From contig NC_046677.1 of assembly GCF_003369915.1 (NCBI RefSeq), positions 24,942,913-25,006,912 on the forward strand: a stretch of DNA of 64,000 bases, in the 5' to 3' direction. The translations under genes were made by a program, and so were the position numbers. Source of the DNA: Drosophila miranda (taxonomy: Eukaryota > Arthropoda > Insecta > Diptera > Drosophilidae). The first letter of the stretch is position 1, and each line of letters opens with the position of its first letter. The notes below the pieces were generated by a model. The model ran no database searches, was not told the DNA's origin, and saw only the letters and a program-made list of their open reading frames with translations. This document shows positions 25,001 to 36,538 of the stretch, one piece after another.

Positions 25001-28000
25001 ACACAACAGTGGATGACATAATTCAAAGTGAAACGGATGACATTCATTACGATGCATTTTGAACGACGGCAACGAAAAAAGCGAATAAAATACGCAAGCC
25101 AGACATATGGAAAAACTGTGCAAAAGTTTCAATTGTAGACAAAGGTCTCCCTTTATATGAGAAATACTACTCGTACTCGTACACGTACTAGCGTATATAT
25201 TTCTATCTTTTTATACTCGTAACTTTCATGATATCTGAGGATTCCCCCTTTTTTGTCAATGGTCATGCTCTGAATACGTTGCTACCTCTTTTCTGTTGTC
25301 TTCCCTTTCGTTCTGTCCGCTTTCAAGTACAGTTATGGTAGCATTTTTGGAGGCAAGATCCTTGCTGCTTGTTGCACATGCGCACTCACCTTGACTCGAA
25401 AGTCACTCAGGCAAATCTCTCTCTCTCTCGTGAGGGTTCATTGGTTTCCCTTTGACTCCTGTTTCTGCCCTGCCTCTCACTTTGCTACCACCAGAATTCA
25501 TCTCCGGTTCGAATGCCTAAGCGGGGCATTAGGCGGGGGACAACGGGGGTTACGGGTACCTACGGGTGGCAGGCCAGGATTATGCTCGTTAGTTATTGAT
25601 GGCCCTGCAGGAAACAGGCATGAAGCAGGTGCAGCTGCCTGCCGTTTGCTGTCTCTGACAGACAGCTTCAGCCCCCATGGCGTATACACAACTGTGGGAT
25701 TGTGCGATTCTGGGATGGCATTTTGAGGTCATCTCTGATGAGTGTTTAGGTTCGAGGGGGATCTCGGGGGATAAATATAGGAGGAGCCTATAGGGATGAA
25801 ATGAATCACTTATGAAACTTGCAAAGAATTTATTACTTTTTGAATTAGATAAAGCTTATCCTTTCTATAGGAAAAGCTGAAGAGGTTTTTAAGATTATGA
25901 AAGATCATTCATTGACACTGTTTTGAGATATTTCTTTGCTTAAATTGAAAACGAATCTATAATTCCACATATAGTATTCCCTTACCATTTCCTCTGATGG
26001 ATTTCCGCAAGAATTTTCTCATCTCAGTGATCAGTTCAATCAAAATAGATCCCCAAGAAACTCTACTTCTTCTCCACTAACTATTTTCCCTTTGAAAATT
26101 CATTTACTTCCTAGTGCCAATTCAACAAAGAACTTTATCATAATATCTTCAGTATTATTAAGGAATCTTCCAACAGATTTTCCCACACTTCTGCAACAGT
26201 CTTTTCACTTCCTTTAGAGGGTCACATTCATTACCTACTTCTCATGGGATCATTATATCATTAATACCTTCAAATTCCAGCTCTTTTCTCGGGCATTAAT
26301 CAGCAACAAGAATTCATATGCATTTTAGCAGAATTTCTGAAGAGTTTGCTTGGAATTTCTGCAAGAATTTCATTGGAATTTCTGCAGTTTTCCCACTTCC
26401 TCTGGATCCATGCATTGCTGATTGATTCTCAAGAAACTCAGTTACCTCTCAAGCTGCCAATTCCTGTCTTCTTTCATCTTTTCTTTTAATAATAGTCTTT
26501 CATTAAGTTAAGCTTTCCGCCGCTCCCTCCGCTCCCGCCCCGCCATAATTGCACGCACTTTCCGCTTGAATGGAGAATCTCCAACAACATTTTTTCTATG
26601 TTTTAAGTCGTTTAATCTGCATTTCCCCCTCCCCCCCTCGCCCTGGACCAATTCAGCGGGAGAGCGGAGCCAATGCAGCGTATGCGTAATATGTTTTTCC
26701 CTCTAATTGAAATACTTTGCAAAAGAAGACACTTGAAAGGACGGTGGGTACAAAAAAAAAGGGCTTTAATTGTGCACTAAGCTGCTTACGAGACACACAA
26801 ACAGCCTCCTCCTCCATCCAGAGACAACGAACAGCCCACCCCACCCCATCATAGTGCTCTTCTCTAGCTATCCGAAAGATGCATCTTCTGCCACGAAGCA
26901 GCACCAGAGTAGCAGGCAGCATATTCTATAGATACACAAAAGCCAAGCAGAGATAGAGAGCGAAAGAGAGAGAGAGAGAGCCAAGAACATGGACTTGACT
27001 CCGATGGAAGATGGAAGCAAGTGGCATGGTGGCTGGGTGGCTGGTGGGGGCATTGCATTGTTGTTGCGGCTAGTTTTTTGTATGATTTTTTTGTGTAAGT
27101 GTGTGTGTGTATTCCTTGCTTCTTGGGATTCTTCTTCCTTCAGAGGAAGAGGATGAGGCTGCTAGACGACCGATGCCACCTCCTGATGTTGCGATGCTGA
27201 TGCTGGTTGATGATGGCAATGGCTATGGCGATGACGTCGTTCCCATAGTTGTAACATAGTACAGTCATAGACTGGGCGAGCGCAAGAGAGAGAGATAGAG
27301 AGAGTGCCAGTGACTAAGAAAAAGAGTACAGCAAGATTGAGGCTAGAGCAGGGGCAGGGGCAGGGCCAGAGGCAGAGGAAAACTTTATATAGACGCTGCA
27401 TCGCCAGCCTGCATAAACTACAAAATTCCTTTTAAAGCGTTAAACTGCATTCGATAGATACAAAGATACACACACACACACACAAAACGATACAGATACA
27501 GACATTGCCATCCATTTGGCAGCACTGTTTGTATCTCTCTGGAAGGTAGTATCTGTGTGTGAGCATCTCTGCATCTGTGAATATGTATCTTTTCTGTTTG
27601 AAATTGTATCTGTATATTTAGTTTTCACATTGCATTGCTCATATTTACTTGAAATTCAATTTGCAAACATTTTACGTTGCCTTTTGTTTGCTCAATTGTA
27701 GTTTTTCTCCTCCCGCGTCCCCATTCTGCTGCTGTTGCTGCTTCTCCTTCATCCACCCTCTCCACCATTCTCTCATTCTCATTCTTATTCCATTCTCAAT
27801 TCAGTTTTTATTATATTGTTTTCTCCCTCTTTTGTATATATTTTTGCATTTATTACGCATCAATTTTGAATGATTTGCAAAGAGGGAAAAGCGAAATGCA
27901 GTGCATTTCGATAAGCTTTTACGGAGCAGACTCTCAGGAATTGATTTGTGGCTGGGAGAAATGGCGAATAAGTGCGGAGAAATCGGTTTTTTTTTCTGGC

Positions 28001-31000
28001 TATAGAATGTATTGTATTCTTTGGGTTGCCATGAAATCAGGATTTATAGCGAAAAACGGCAGAAATCTTTTCAAATTGAAACCTGAAGTAAAGAAGGAAT
28101 ATTTTTCTGAAAATTCAGAAAAGATTAAAGATTAAAATATTTCCAAAGGAGGAAACATTTATATAAAAAAAACGTATACAGGACAGTATCTTCTTCTATT
28201 TTCTATACGTCCCACTGCTGTATCTTTTGTTCTTTATTTGCTTTTAATTATTAATCAACTCTTTCAACAAATGTGACCACATTTTATCGATGAAATGCCA
28301 AGCTAAACAAATAAAAGCCACCTTAAGATCAATGTTATCCCAACATCCCTTTACTTCTCATATTTCAACTATTTTGTTTATTGATTTTCTGTTAAAAAAA
28401 GGAACCAATTAAATTGTGCCATCGATTTGTGTGGCACACAAATCTAAGGAAATTGGAGCCAAAATCAAGACAAATTTCCATGACATAAGACAGCTGGAAT
28501 AGGAGTTGGACTAGGAGTTTGACAGTAGTCCAACAATTGCCACACACACACTCACACACATAATAATACATCTGCAGAATGCACAAAATCAATGTCAAAA
28601 GCCTGCCATTGTTGTTGCAAGGACATCATGGGGGCACACACGCTCTGAAACAGCAGAGACCGCAAACAGAATAAACGCTCGACTGCCAACATATGCAGCT
28701 TGCAGCAAGTCCCCCCAACCCCAGCTCTGATGTGTCCCTTAACTGGTTTCCAGCTGTGCTGACTCCTGGCCCGCCCTCCCGCTGCTGGGAGCGAAGCAAA
28801 TGAAGCGAACGCATCTGTCTAGAAAGGGGAGAGAAGGGAAGCCAGGAGACACCCCAGGAGATGGTAGAGTAGACCAGGAGGAGCTTGGAGCCGGTAGCCG
28901 GGAATAGTAGTACCCTGTTCCCTGAATGTTAGTTCAAGGGCGGAATCAAGGCTGAGGAGAGCTCCCTCTTCCCCTTTCCATAAATAGTTCTGCTTTCGCC
29001 CTCTCTCTGTCGCTTCTGTGTCCTATCCACCACACATGGCGTATACGCAATATGAGAAACTCACCACGGCATTTCGCTCGCTCGTAATGTCCTTGCATGT
29101 CGCTCCGTCCTTGTTGCATGCTCGTCGTGCTGGGCGGCATCTTCTTTGCACTTGAACCATTGTCCTTTGGCCCAGCGAGGGGCATGGTGTCGCACTCTTT
29201 TCCTTCGTTGACCAAAAAAACAGAATACAACAAAAACAACACCAATAATTAAATGAAATGCAAAAGAAAGAAAAAAGGAAACAATTCTTGTTGATGCATA
29301 AAAGTCCTCAATTTGATTGCATTTTGTTGAAAATAGTTTAAAAAAACTGTAGTTTTTAATTGAATTAGTTACTTAAATTTTCCCTTCATACTTTTCATAA
29401 ATTATGCCTTCTTTTATTTGATATTTTATTTTTTTATTTCTTTATCTGTAAATTTGTATATTATTTACATCATTTCTGCCCCAGCTTTTGCCTCATATTT
29501 CATTGTTCTGGAGTTTGATTTCAATGGAAATGCTGAGTTATGATAAGTAATTCATGAGTAATTTTGGGGATTGCATTGGACGGTTGTGGAATATAATGTC
29601 AGTGTAGTGCTTCCCTCGGAATTTTATAATTGTTCATTTTACATACATTTTTTTATTCAAGGTCGGGCGAGGACACTCTAGAGCATGACTCAGAAAAATA
29701 GTTTAAAATATTTATTAAAATTCTATACTGACAAAAAGTTTTGAAAATCTCACAAATACTTGAAAGTTCTCTTTTAAAATTTAATTTTAATATTTTTAAA
29801 TGTTTTCAACAAGCAGAAACATCTGTAATTATAATTTAATATGTATAATACTTAATGATTTCATTATCATTATCAGCAAAGGGGCAGCGACGACCGAGGT
29901 AAAGGCAGAGTGCATTCAACTGCCGTTGGCATAACAGCAAAAATTTCACATAAAGTAAAATATAAAGGGAACTAAAAGCAAAGTAAACGCACAAAAAAAA
30001 GGATAAGGAAAAGGCAACCATTTCAGGAAAATTCACTCACAGAAAGTATTTGTTTTTCTTCTGAGCTTTTGAAGCGTTTTTGAATATTTTCAAATTGTTA
30101 TTCATGTATGCGTTTATATGCATTTTTATTTTTTATTATTTTTATGCATAATTTTTAGAATGTACTAGTGTTTTTTTCATTTTTGAACTGTATTTCTGTT
30201 ACTTTATTTTGTTTCTTTGATCTTACTAAAGTTTTGTCCTCCATTCTTGGCACTTTTAAATGTATTTTCAGCAATCAATGTTTTTTCTGCATTTTAATAT
30301 ATAAATATATTTTTTGTTGCACCGTTTTTAATGTTTTTATGTTTTTATTACATTTTCCGGTCTCGAGCAAAACTTTTTCTTCCTATCCATTTATTTTTTT
30401 TGATTTTTCTTCACCTTTTTTTGCAGTCAACGAACAAAAGAGCACCAATACCGGCGTAAGATCACTATATATGTGTGAGCTTGCGTGCGTGTTTGTGTGC
30501 ATATGTTTGCCAGAGTGTGCATGCATGTGCATGCGCAGTGCAATCCGTTGTCAAAGTTGTTTTTGTTGTTTGTTGGTAGGGCCCGTTCTCTATTTCTCCT
30601 CTGCCGCCGCCTCTCCTTGTTTTTGCGACTGCTTCTGTTTTTGCTTATTCGCTTTTTGCCCCCACCGCCAGAGCACCGCCTGCACTTTGAGCACTCACAC
30701 ATGCAAGAGCACTCTCTAGGGTGTTTGTGTGTGTGTGTGAGAGAGAGGCAGAGGGAGCACTATATGTGTGTCTGTGTCTGTGTATTAGTATGACTTCATT
30801 TCCTTTGTCGTAGGTCATCATCCATTCCATTCCACAGGGAAAACGCGTTTTAATCGCTTTTAATTTTTAAAGAATTTTCGGTTTTCGAAGTTTTTTCAGA
30901 AATACTATATATATTTTTAGATTGTTCATATTTTGACTTGTTAAAATATTCATTTCATGGAGAATTCCTTTCAAAGATTTTAGTATTACAACATTTTTGA

Positions 31001-31704
31001 CTAGAGTTTAATTAATTTTGTTAAAACTTTATTTTTTTACCTTTGTCACATTTAAGGTTAACTATTTGGTATTAATTTTAAAAACCAATTTAGAAATGTT
31101 CAGAAATACTTTAATATTTAAACATGTTTCAGTGTAATTTTTGTTAATGATGATAAACTATTTTAGCTCTAACGAAAATATCAGTTCTAGAGAGAATACG
31201 TTTACATATGTACATTTACATCTGTTTAAATACGTCAAATTGTAATTAAATTAATATTTGATGCAATTATTTAAATTATTTATCACAAAAATCCATACTT
31301 TTTCCACTATCAGATCATTGCTTTTTCAAAAACAGTTTTCCACTTGTTTTGCACACACTTTTGCATTGAATTATTGTCATTGCCGCTGGCATTTTATATT
31401 TTTTTGGAATGTCTTTGGTAATTTATTTTTATAAAGTTCTCTTTCTCTTTTTGCAATTGCAGTGTTTCCCCGATACGGCACCGTTCCATGCAATTCAAAG
31501 TCGCGCTCCCGACTGGCCGAAAAGGGTACAGAACTGATTCTCCAACGCATTATGTCCGGGCCAGGGTTGCCACCTTATATACGGAAAGTCCCCCCTACGC
31601 AAGAGAGAGAGGATGGCGGCGTCAGCGACGCCAACGCAGCGACGGCGAGTGGTTGGGGCCGAGGGGGAAAGGGTGAAGCAAGAAATGGTAATAAAAGCAA
31701 ATGA
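19019..31704 (+). CDS. Unrecognised gene: three in-phase exons, incomplete at the 5' end
   Basis: Three short exons with good splice signals join in one open frame. The first is 19019-19131 (acceptor TTGATTGCAG, donor GTAAGT, phase 0 in, two bases out). The second is a 29-base micro-exon at 30427-30455 (acceptor TTTTTTTGCAG, donor GTAAGA). The third is 31463-31704 (acceptor TTGCAATTGCAG), ending in TGA. The joined product is about 127 residues. It contains an N-glycosylation-type NVTS, a proline run (PLPPPPPEDP), then QRTKEHQYR, LFPRYGTVPCNSKS, the helix-like SRLAEKGTELILQRI, and a Gly/Asn/Lys-rich tail ending GNKSK. The two introns are about 11.3 and 1.0 kb. I recognise no family. Three chance exons agreeing in phase and frame is unlikely, but the start is not located and the gene is inferred. 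Confidence 0.5.
19132..30426. other. Long putative intron, simple-sequence rich
   Basis: This stretch separates the first two exons of the unrecognised + strand gene. It holds GA runs near 21010-21032, 24226-24252 and 26966-26980, an ATC repeat near 21137-21160, a CCTT run near 22165-22190, CA near 27470-27486, and long AT-rich spans (22.4-22.7, 23.1-24.1 and 29.2-30.4 kb). I see no transposon ends, tRNA or other RNA gene. One possible minus-strand coding exon lies at 29072-29206 and is listed separately. Confidence 0.4.
29072..29206 (-). CDS. Possible minus-strand coding exon
   Basis: On the minus strand an open frame runs from an acceptor-like TCAACGAAG to a strong donor (CGTG followed by GTGAGT at the low-coordinate end). 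It reads KECDTMPLAGPKDNGSSAK, then KMPPSTTSMQQGRSDMQGH and YERAKCRG. The in-frame ATG (ATGCCCCTCGCTGGG) could be a start codon, making this a first coding exon. Its composition is more protein-like than the surrounding low-complexity sequence. No downstream partner exon was found between 9.3 and 29 kb on that strand, so it may be a chance frame or part of a non-coding transcript. Confidence 0.2.
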
Positions 31705-33656
31705 ATCGCACCAAGTGCATCGCACACAGACACACTCATACGAGAAGACGAAGTGCAGCGAAGGGAGAGCTGCAGTACCACACATATGAGTAGGTGTTGG
31801 TAAGAGGGAAGGGTAGACAGAGGGGGCACCTACAAGCCGGCCGCCTTTTTGCGTGGCAGTTTTTTGCACAGAGCACTGCACTCTTTGGCTCTTACTCTCA
31901 CTGTGGGTGCCGCTCTCTTGCAATTGTTGTAACTGCAGGCAAAAGGTGTATCGATGCAAGGTGCGGTATGCCAAACAAAAGCTTTAGCAACTTAATAGGC
32001 AACTGGGAAGATCAGGAATTACTCCTCTTATACACATATACCATGGTCGTAACGCACTCAACTGAATTATAACAGTAAAATACGCATCTCCTTCTCCTCA
32101 ATCTATGGTAGGCCTGCCTAGCGTCCCCTTAAACCTATATGCCTTGAGATGGGAACTGCATGTAAATACATATACATATGTGTGTGTGCTGTAATCGGCG
32201 AATTTTTTGTATTATCTTTCTTTCGCCATTGGTCGTGATGCTTACCAGTGTTGATCGCTAGTCGGCAGCGCACCTGTCAAAATGCAAATCTGACATGAGA
32301 AGGCCGACGATAATATTTAAGCATTACAATTTTATGGCACAGTACGAAATGCGAAATATAACGGACTCCGACGACGCGTCATTACGCGAAATAATGCACA
32401 CACACAGCCACAGAAACACACGTACAACCAACATGGAGCAGGGGGACGGACTCCAAAGAAGGCGAAAGAAACAGCAGCGGCAGTCGGAACGCGAGAGCAC
32501 GAAGAACCGCAATGTGCAACTTTTCAAAATGAAATGCAGCGCCGCTACAGCGTCGACTGTGCCGGCGACAAAAAAAAAACGAGTCGGTACGTTGTGAGTT
32601 GCTGCTGCGACCGCAACTCTACATTTATACCCGATACTTAGTCAGTATAGTTCTCCGAGAGAGACAGAAAATCAGTCAGAGCGTGTCGTCGGGCGCTGCG
32701 TAACCATTTGGTTATAATAATGATCCGATCGGCAATCTGGTAGATATGGTCATTTTATGCTCAAAATTGTGGATGCCACTATATACTTTACGGGTTCGGA
32801 AACACTTTCACCACAAATATAATATACCCCTATACTCATTTTGAGTATCGGGTATAAAAAGCGTCACACTCAAGAGACAACAAAAGTAAAGGAATGACGC
32901 GGAGCAACAACAAATATTCGCAAAGAGAGCACCAAAGCTTGCACTTTCTCTTAGTCAGGTGGCTGTTAGTGTATGAGCTTGCCTCGCTCTCTCTGCTGGT
33001 GCTTGTACTTCCATGTGTGTGCGTTTGTGTAGATGCATTTCCCCTTTAACGTTAACCACCCCATTACGTAGCATAAGGGTTAGCCAATTTATTTAAAATT
33101 TAAAAGAAATCCTCAATATTAATTTAAATAATACAAAATAAAATATATTAATAATAAACAAACTTTTTCTAATATTTTCTAATTAATTTTTTTTAAGTTA
33201 AATTTATATTTTACAGTAAAAAAGATCACAAAAAGATACTTTTACTTTTGCCGAAAGCAATTTGCCGAAAGTCGGGAAAAGGCTCATGGTCAAAGAAACC
33301 GTTTCTAATATACAAAAATGCATTATATATAACGAATTACAAACTTCTTCAATAGCAAAATTTTTTTAATCAAACAAATTTCCATTATCCATGTTTGACA
33401 GTGTATAGTCCCCACACTTTGTTGTACTTTTCCCCACCGTTTATCAGCACTCTTTGAGTGGGCGCCAATTTCAAAAATTTAAGCACAATCTCTCTTTGCG
33501 TTATCCTTTAAGCCTAGTAATGCTAATTCAACTATAGCCAAGGATAATTCTTTTGCAAATGGGGATAACAAACCCTGATACACATATTATTTCTATATCA
33601 TATGACTGCCGAAATGTTTGTTATCTGGCTCCATTATATGGAGAAACTAGTTAGTC
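31705..33656. other. Non-coding stretch after the unrecognised gene
   Basis: Apart from the DINE-1 fragment at 32620-32860 I see only AT-rich sequence here. No other exon is supported. The candidate 3' UTR of the upstream gene has no clean AATAAA in the first 350 bases, although AATAAA occurs at 31691-31696, just before the stop codon. Confidence 0.4.
32620..32860 (-). mobile_element. DINE-1 (INE-1) fragment, internally deleted
   Basis: On the minus strand the element begins TTTTTATACCCGATACTCAA, continues with GGGTATATTATATTTGTGGT, and then has CCCGTAAAGTATAT. This is the typical 5' part of a Drosophila DINE-1/INE-1 Helentron-like element. It matches the copy in Ir25a intron 1, including a shared GTGGCATCCACAATTT block. 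The outer ends (ATTTATACCCGATACT and AGTATCGGGTATAAA) form an inverted pair. The usual (GTCC)n block is absent, so this copy is deleted inside. Confidence 0.7.
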
Positions 33657-34165
33657 GCTTTTTTAAAGCTATCACAGCGAAATTTTGTGGGCAGAGCTGA
33701 AAGTCTTAGTTACCTAGCATTATTCAACGGAATATCAAAATTGAGCAATAGGAACGATTACTCACTTACGTTTTATTTGTTTGACCTTTTTAGCTCAACC
33801 CTCTTTTAGACACAATCTAATAAAAGGGAGTATTTAAAGCAAGCAAGTCACGTAGAAAATTGATTCACTAATCGGAAAAAATTATGTGGGCAGGGCCTAT
33901 TGATCTATATAGCTGGGAATATTCGACGAAAGATAAAAAACGAGTATTTATTGGTGAATAACCGGTTGACAACAATAATTTCCGGCAACACTAGTTCTCA
34001 TACTTTAGGGAAAATGTTTTTCATCCCAGTCTTCGTAGGTATCAGGATCGAGATAAATATATACAAGATACTAATAATGTACTTGAATATGTCTAAGACA
34101 TATCAATTTGAGAAAAAGTCTATATAAATTACGTTTTATCTTCATATGCAATTAACGAAATAGGG
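33657..34165 (+). repeat. Dispersed promoter-proximal repeat, copy 1
   Basis: It starts with AAAGCTATCACAGCGAAATT, which is shared with the Fnta-side copy (near 59800). It contains the family core (ATTATGTGGGCAGGGC, ATATAGCTGGGAATATTCGACG) and ends with ATTAACGAAATAGGGTATAC. The last 155 bases are almost identical to 49788-49946, with only a handful of mismatches, so copies in this family moved or converted recently. I do not recognise the family by name; no coding capacity is visible. Confidence 0.65.
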
Positions 34166-34214
34166 TATACAAAAGCCTATGATGTGACCTATCATGTCTT
34201 ATCGACGACGTATC

Positions 34215-34345
34215 ATCGACGGACTAAAATTATGTGGGCATGGCTGAAAGTTCTATATAGTCATAGCTAGTCATATTCCACGGAGGATCAAAAACGAGGA
34301 ATATGATACATTTTCGGTATTTTTTAGAGTGAGACCGTATATTTT
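34215..34345 (+). repeat. Dispersed promoter-proximal repeat, copy 2 (short)
   Basis: It has the core ATTATGTGGGCATGGCTGAA, then CATATTCCACGG and CAAAAACGAGGAATATG, and then a decayed tail with TTTCGGTATTTTTTAGAGTG. It is a truncated relative of the copies on either side. Confidence 0.55.
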
Positions 34346-34465
34346 ATTGGGACTTGCTCTCTTTTCTATGGGACTTACACTCTATTTTGTGATATCCTCT
34401 CTTCGTGGCGGGATTTTTTCCCGCCACAATGTCCTTTTTCCACTCAACAATGTCCCTTACATTCC

Positions 34466-34957
34466 ATACTTACGTTGCCACTGGTTTTTTTTTACCTATT
34501 TTGCTTAAACCTTGTTTTATACACTATACAATAAAAGAGAGTACTTAAAAGTAGTCAATCAGGTAGAAAATTTATTCATTAATGGCCTAAACATATGTGG
34601 GCAGAGCTAATGGTTTTAGTTAGGCAGCATTATTCAACGGAATAAAGAAATTGAACAATTGGAACGATTTTTCTCTTACGTTTTATTACGTTTGTTTGAC
34701 CCTTTTCGCCAAAACCTTTTTTTACGCAAAGTCCAATAAAAGCAAGTATTTAAAACAAGCCAGACACTTAGACAATTGATTCATCTCTCGTATAAAATTA
34801 TGTGAGTATGCCTAAATGTTCTATATAGCTGGGAATATTCGTCGGAAGATACAAAACGAGGAATATGCAAGATTGAACTTGAATGCGTCAGTATATTTAC
34901 GGTATATTTTTCAAATGAGACGGTATGTTTCGACCCCCATTTCTGAGGGTCACACTG
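34466..34957 (+). repeat. Dispersed promoter-proximal repeat, copy 3, upstream of mxt
   Basis: It carries the full order of blocks: CAATAAAAG, GTAGAAAATT, a first CATTATTCAACGGAATA block, a second ATATAGCTGGGAATATTCG block, AAAACGAGGAATATG, and the tail GTCAGTATATTTACGGTATA. The tail is followed by AATGAGACGGTATG and GGGTCACACTG. It lies about 1.4 kb before the mxt 5' UTR exon, in the same orientation as mxt. Confidence 0.65.
34895..34957 (+). promoter_or_regulatory. Putative mxt core promoter (motif 6 / motif 1 class)
   Basis: Two GTATATTT-type words (close to Drosophila core-promoter motif 6, KTYRGTATWTTT) precede GGGTCACACTG at 34947-34957, which fits motif 1 (YGGTCACACTR) at 10 of 11 positions. 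These motifs mark TATA-less, broadly expressed promoters. The first mxt exon would lie shortly downstream (about 34.96-35.35 kb), then splice to the 5' UTR exon at 36372. The start site is inferred. Confidence 0.5.
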
Positions 34958-36371
34958 ATCAAAACGATTTTGGCAGCAGAGATTTTTTTGGTAATCTTTT
35001 TTGCTTTTTACTCATTTTAACTAAATCCACGTTAGTTTAGTTAAAAGTACTAGTGGGGTAGTATTAGCTACTCGAATGGGACAGTGATTGTGAAGTGGAC
35101 AGTGCCTAGAAGTTGTAAGAATATACAAATGCAAAGTTAGTCGCTGCGCAGCCAACGCGTAGTTTCTTCGTTCTGGCTGCTCCCACACTCCAAGAATATT
35201 ATTTAATTTCGAAGAGTTCTTCATCCGAACTGTGTTTAAAGTGCTTAATTGCCAATAAAGATGGAGTTGGAGCCTCGGTGGGGAATACTTTTAACGGCAA
35301 TTGCTGCTACATTCAAGCCCCCAACGCCCCAACGACGGTGACTGCGCGGTCGGCGTCATCGTCGGCAGAACACATTTTTGTTGTTGCTATTCTCGACATA
35401 TGATTCAATAAGAAATAAGAATAAGTGCGACTGATCGACCCGCCCGCTCGCGCGCTCTATCGCTATTCCGCTCTTGCAGACTGTTTCAGTTTTTTGTAAT
35501 TTTTGTGTTCTTGTTGCTGTTGTGGCTGTAAATAATATTTTTAAAAAATCTGTTGTGCATGGAGCGAAAGTCAGGCTAAACCAACACCAGCAACAACTAT
35601 TAGCCGCTGCCGCTGCCTCTGCTGTTTGTGCTGCTGCCACCGCACACAAATGGAATGGTGGTCGTCCGTTTGTTGTTCCCATTTATGCAAACCATTTGTA
35701 TACCCAAGAAGATGTTGGGAGGGTGCTCTATCATTGACGAAGAGTTTGAAACGTGAAACGGGAAAGTTCTCGTAGAAGAGGGAAACCAGTAAACATAAAA
35801 ATCTGCCCAAAAATAGTTGCCATACCAATCTGTTATCATATTTTCGCTCCATTAGGGTATCTATGCTTCGACCCAACGGAGCATGGAATTTCCTATTGTC
35901 ATTCATTATGTATTTATTTCTTTTAACTATTTTGCAATTATTGACGAATGAATGATTCAGCCAGGCCGCCACATGCCAGATGCCAATGGGTTAAGTTTCG
36001 GTTCGGTGTGCGCCAGCAACAGCAGCCACATTAAACCATAGATAAATCTCATTTTATCAGCTAAACCCGTTGCTTATCAAAGGTGCACATCATTAAGACT
36101 AAAGATATAGTATGTATGTACATAAGTACGCAAAGTATTTAAAACATTAGACAAAGTTGCGTCGCAGTTTTTTGAGGGAAGGCCGTAGGGTGCAGGCCAG
36201 AATCGAGGCCGCTTAGCGCAATCATAGCTAGATACAGATACATATGTAGGTTTGTAGGTGCTGGGTACACCTGTTCCTCTGAGGGGTATGGTATGGGATA
36301 TCTGCTTTGGGTAGCAAGTAACGTTAAACAGAGTCTATAATCATTTCTCATAATCGGCTATTTCTTTACAG
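34958..36371. other. Presumed mxt first exon and first intron
   Basis: No coding exon is seen. The interval between the promoter motifs and the acceptor TTCTTTACAG at 36371 should contain the non-coding first exon of mxt and its intron. I could not choose one donor: candidates include GTGGGGAAT near 35278 and GTGACTGCG near 35338. The part near 35400-35660 is GC-richer, with CAG/GCC runs. Confidence 0.35.
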
Positions 36372-36538
36372 GGGGAGGTGCGGAAAACACGCTTCTACGA
36401 TTTCAATTCACAAATTCTTGAATCACATTAAACGAACGACCCATATCCATATCCATATTGACAGATATAAATACATATTTATTTAACAAATCAGAGAAAC
36501 AGAGACGATACTAAACTGAATTCGAATCCCATACGAAA
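36372..36538 (+). other. mxt: mxt 5' UTR exon portion
   Basis: It begins after the acceptor TTCTTTACAG and runs straight into the mxt start codon at 36539. It holds no upstream ATG other than those in unrelated short frames, and it includes a (CATATC)n stretch before the coding start. Confidence 0.55.

Noticed and set aside
25391..25726. GC-richer plus and minus frames
   Set aside because: There is no splice partner or recognisable domain, and both strands are equally open.
27142..27261. Acidic frame after a CTTCAG acceptor (EEEDEAARRPMPPPDVAM)
   Set aside because: It would break the phase of the three-exon gene and is built from GATGATGGC repeats; it is more likely chance.
32295..32597. 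100-codon plus frame with basic residues
   Set aside because: It lacks splice support and consists mostly of ACA/CAG/AAG simple sequence next to a DINE-1 fragment.
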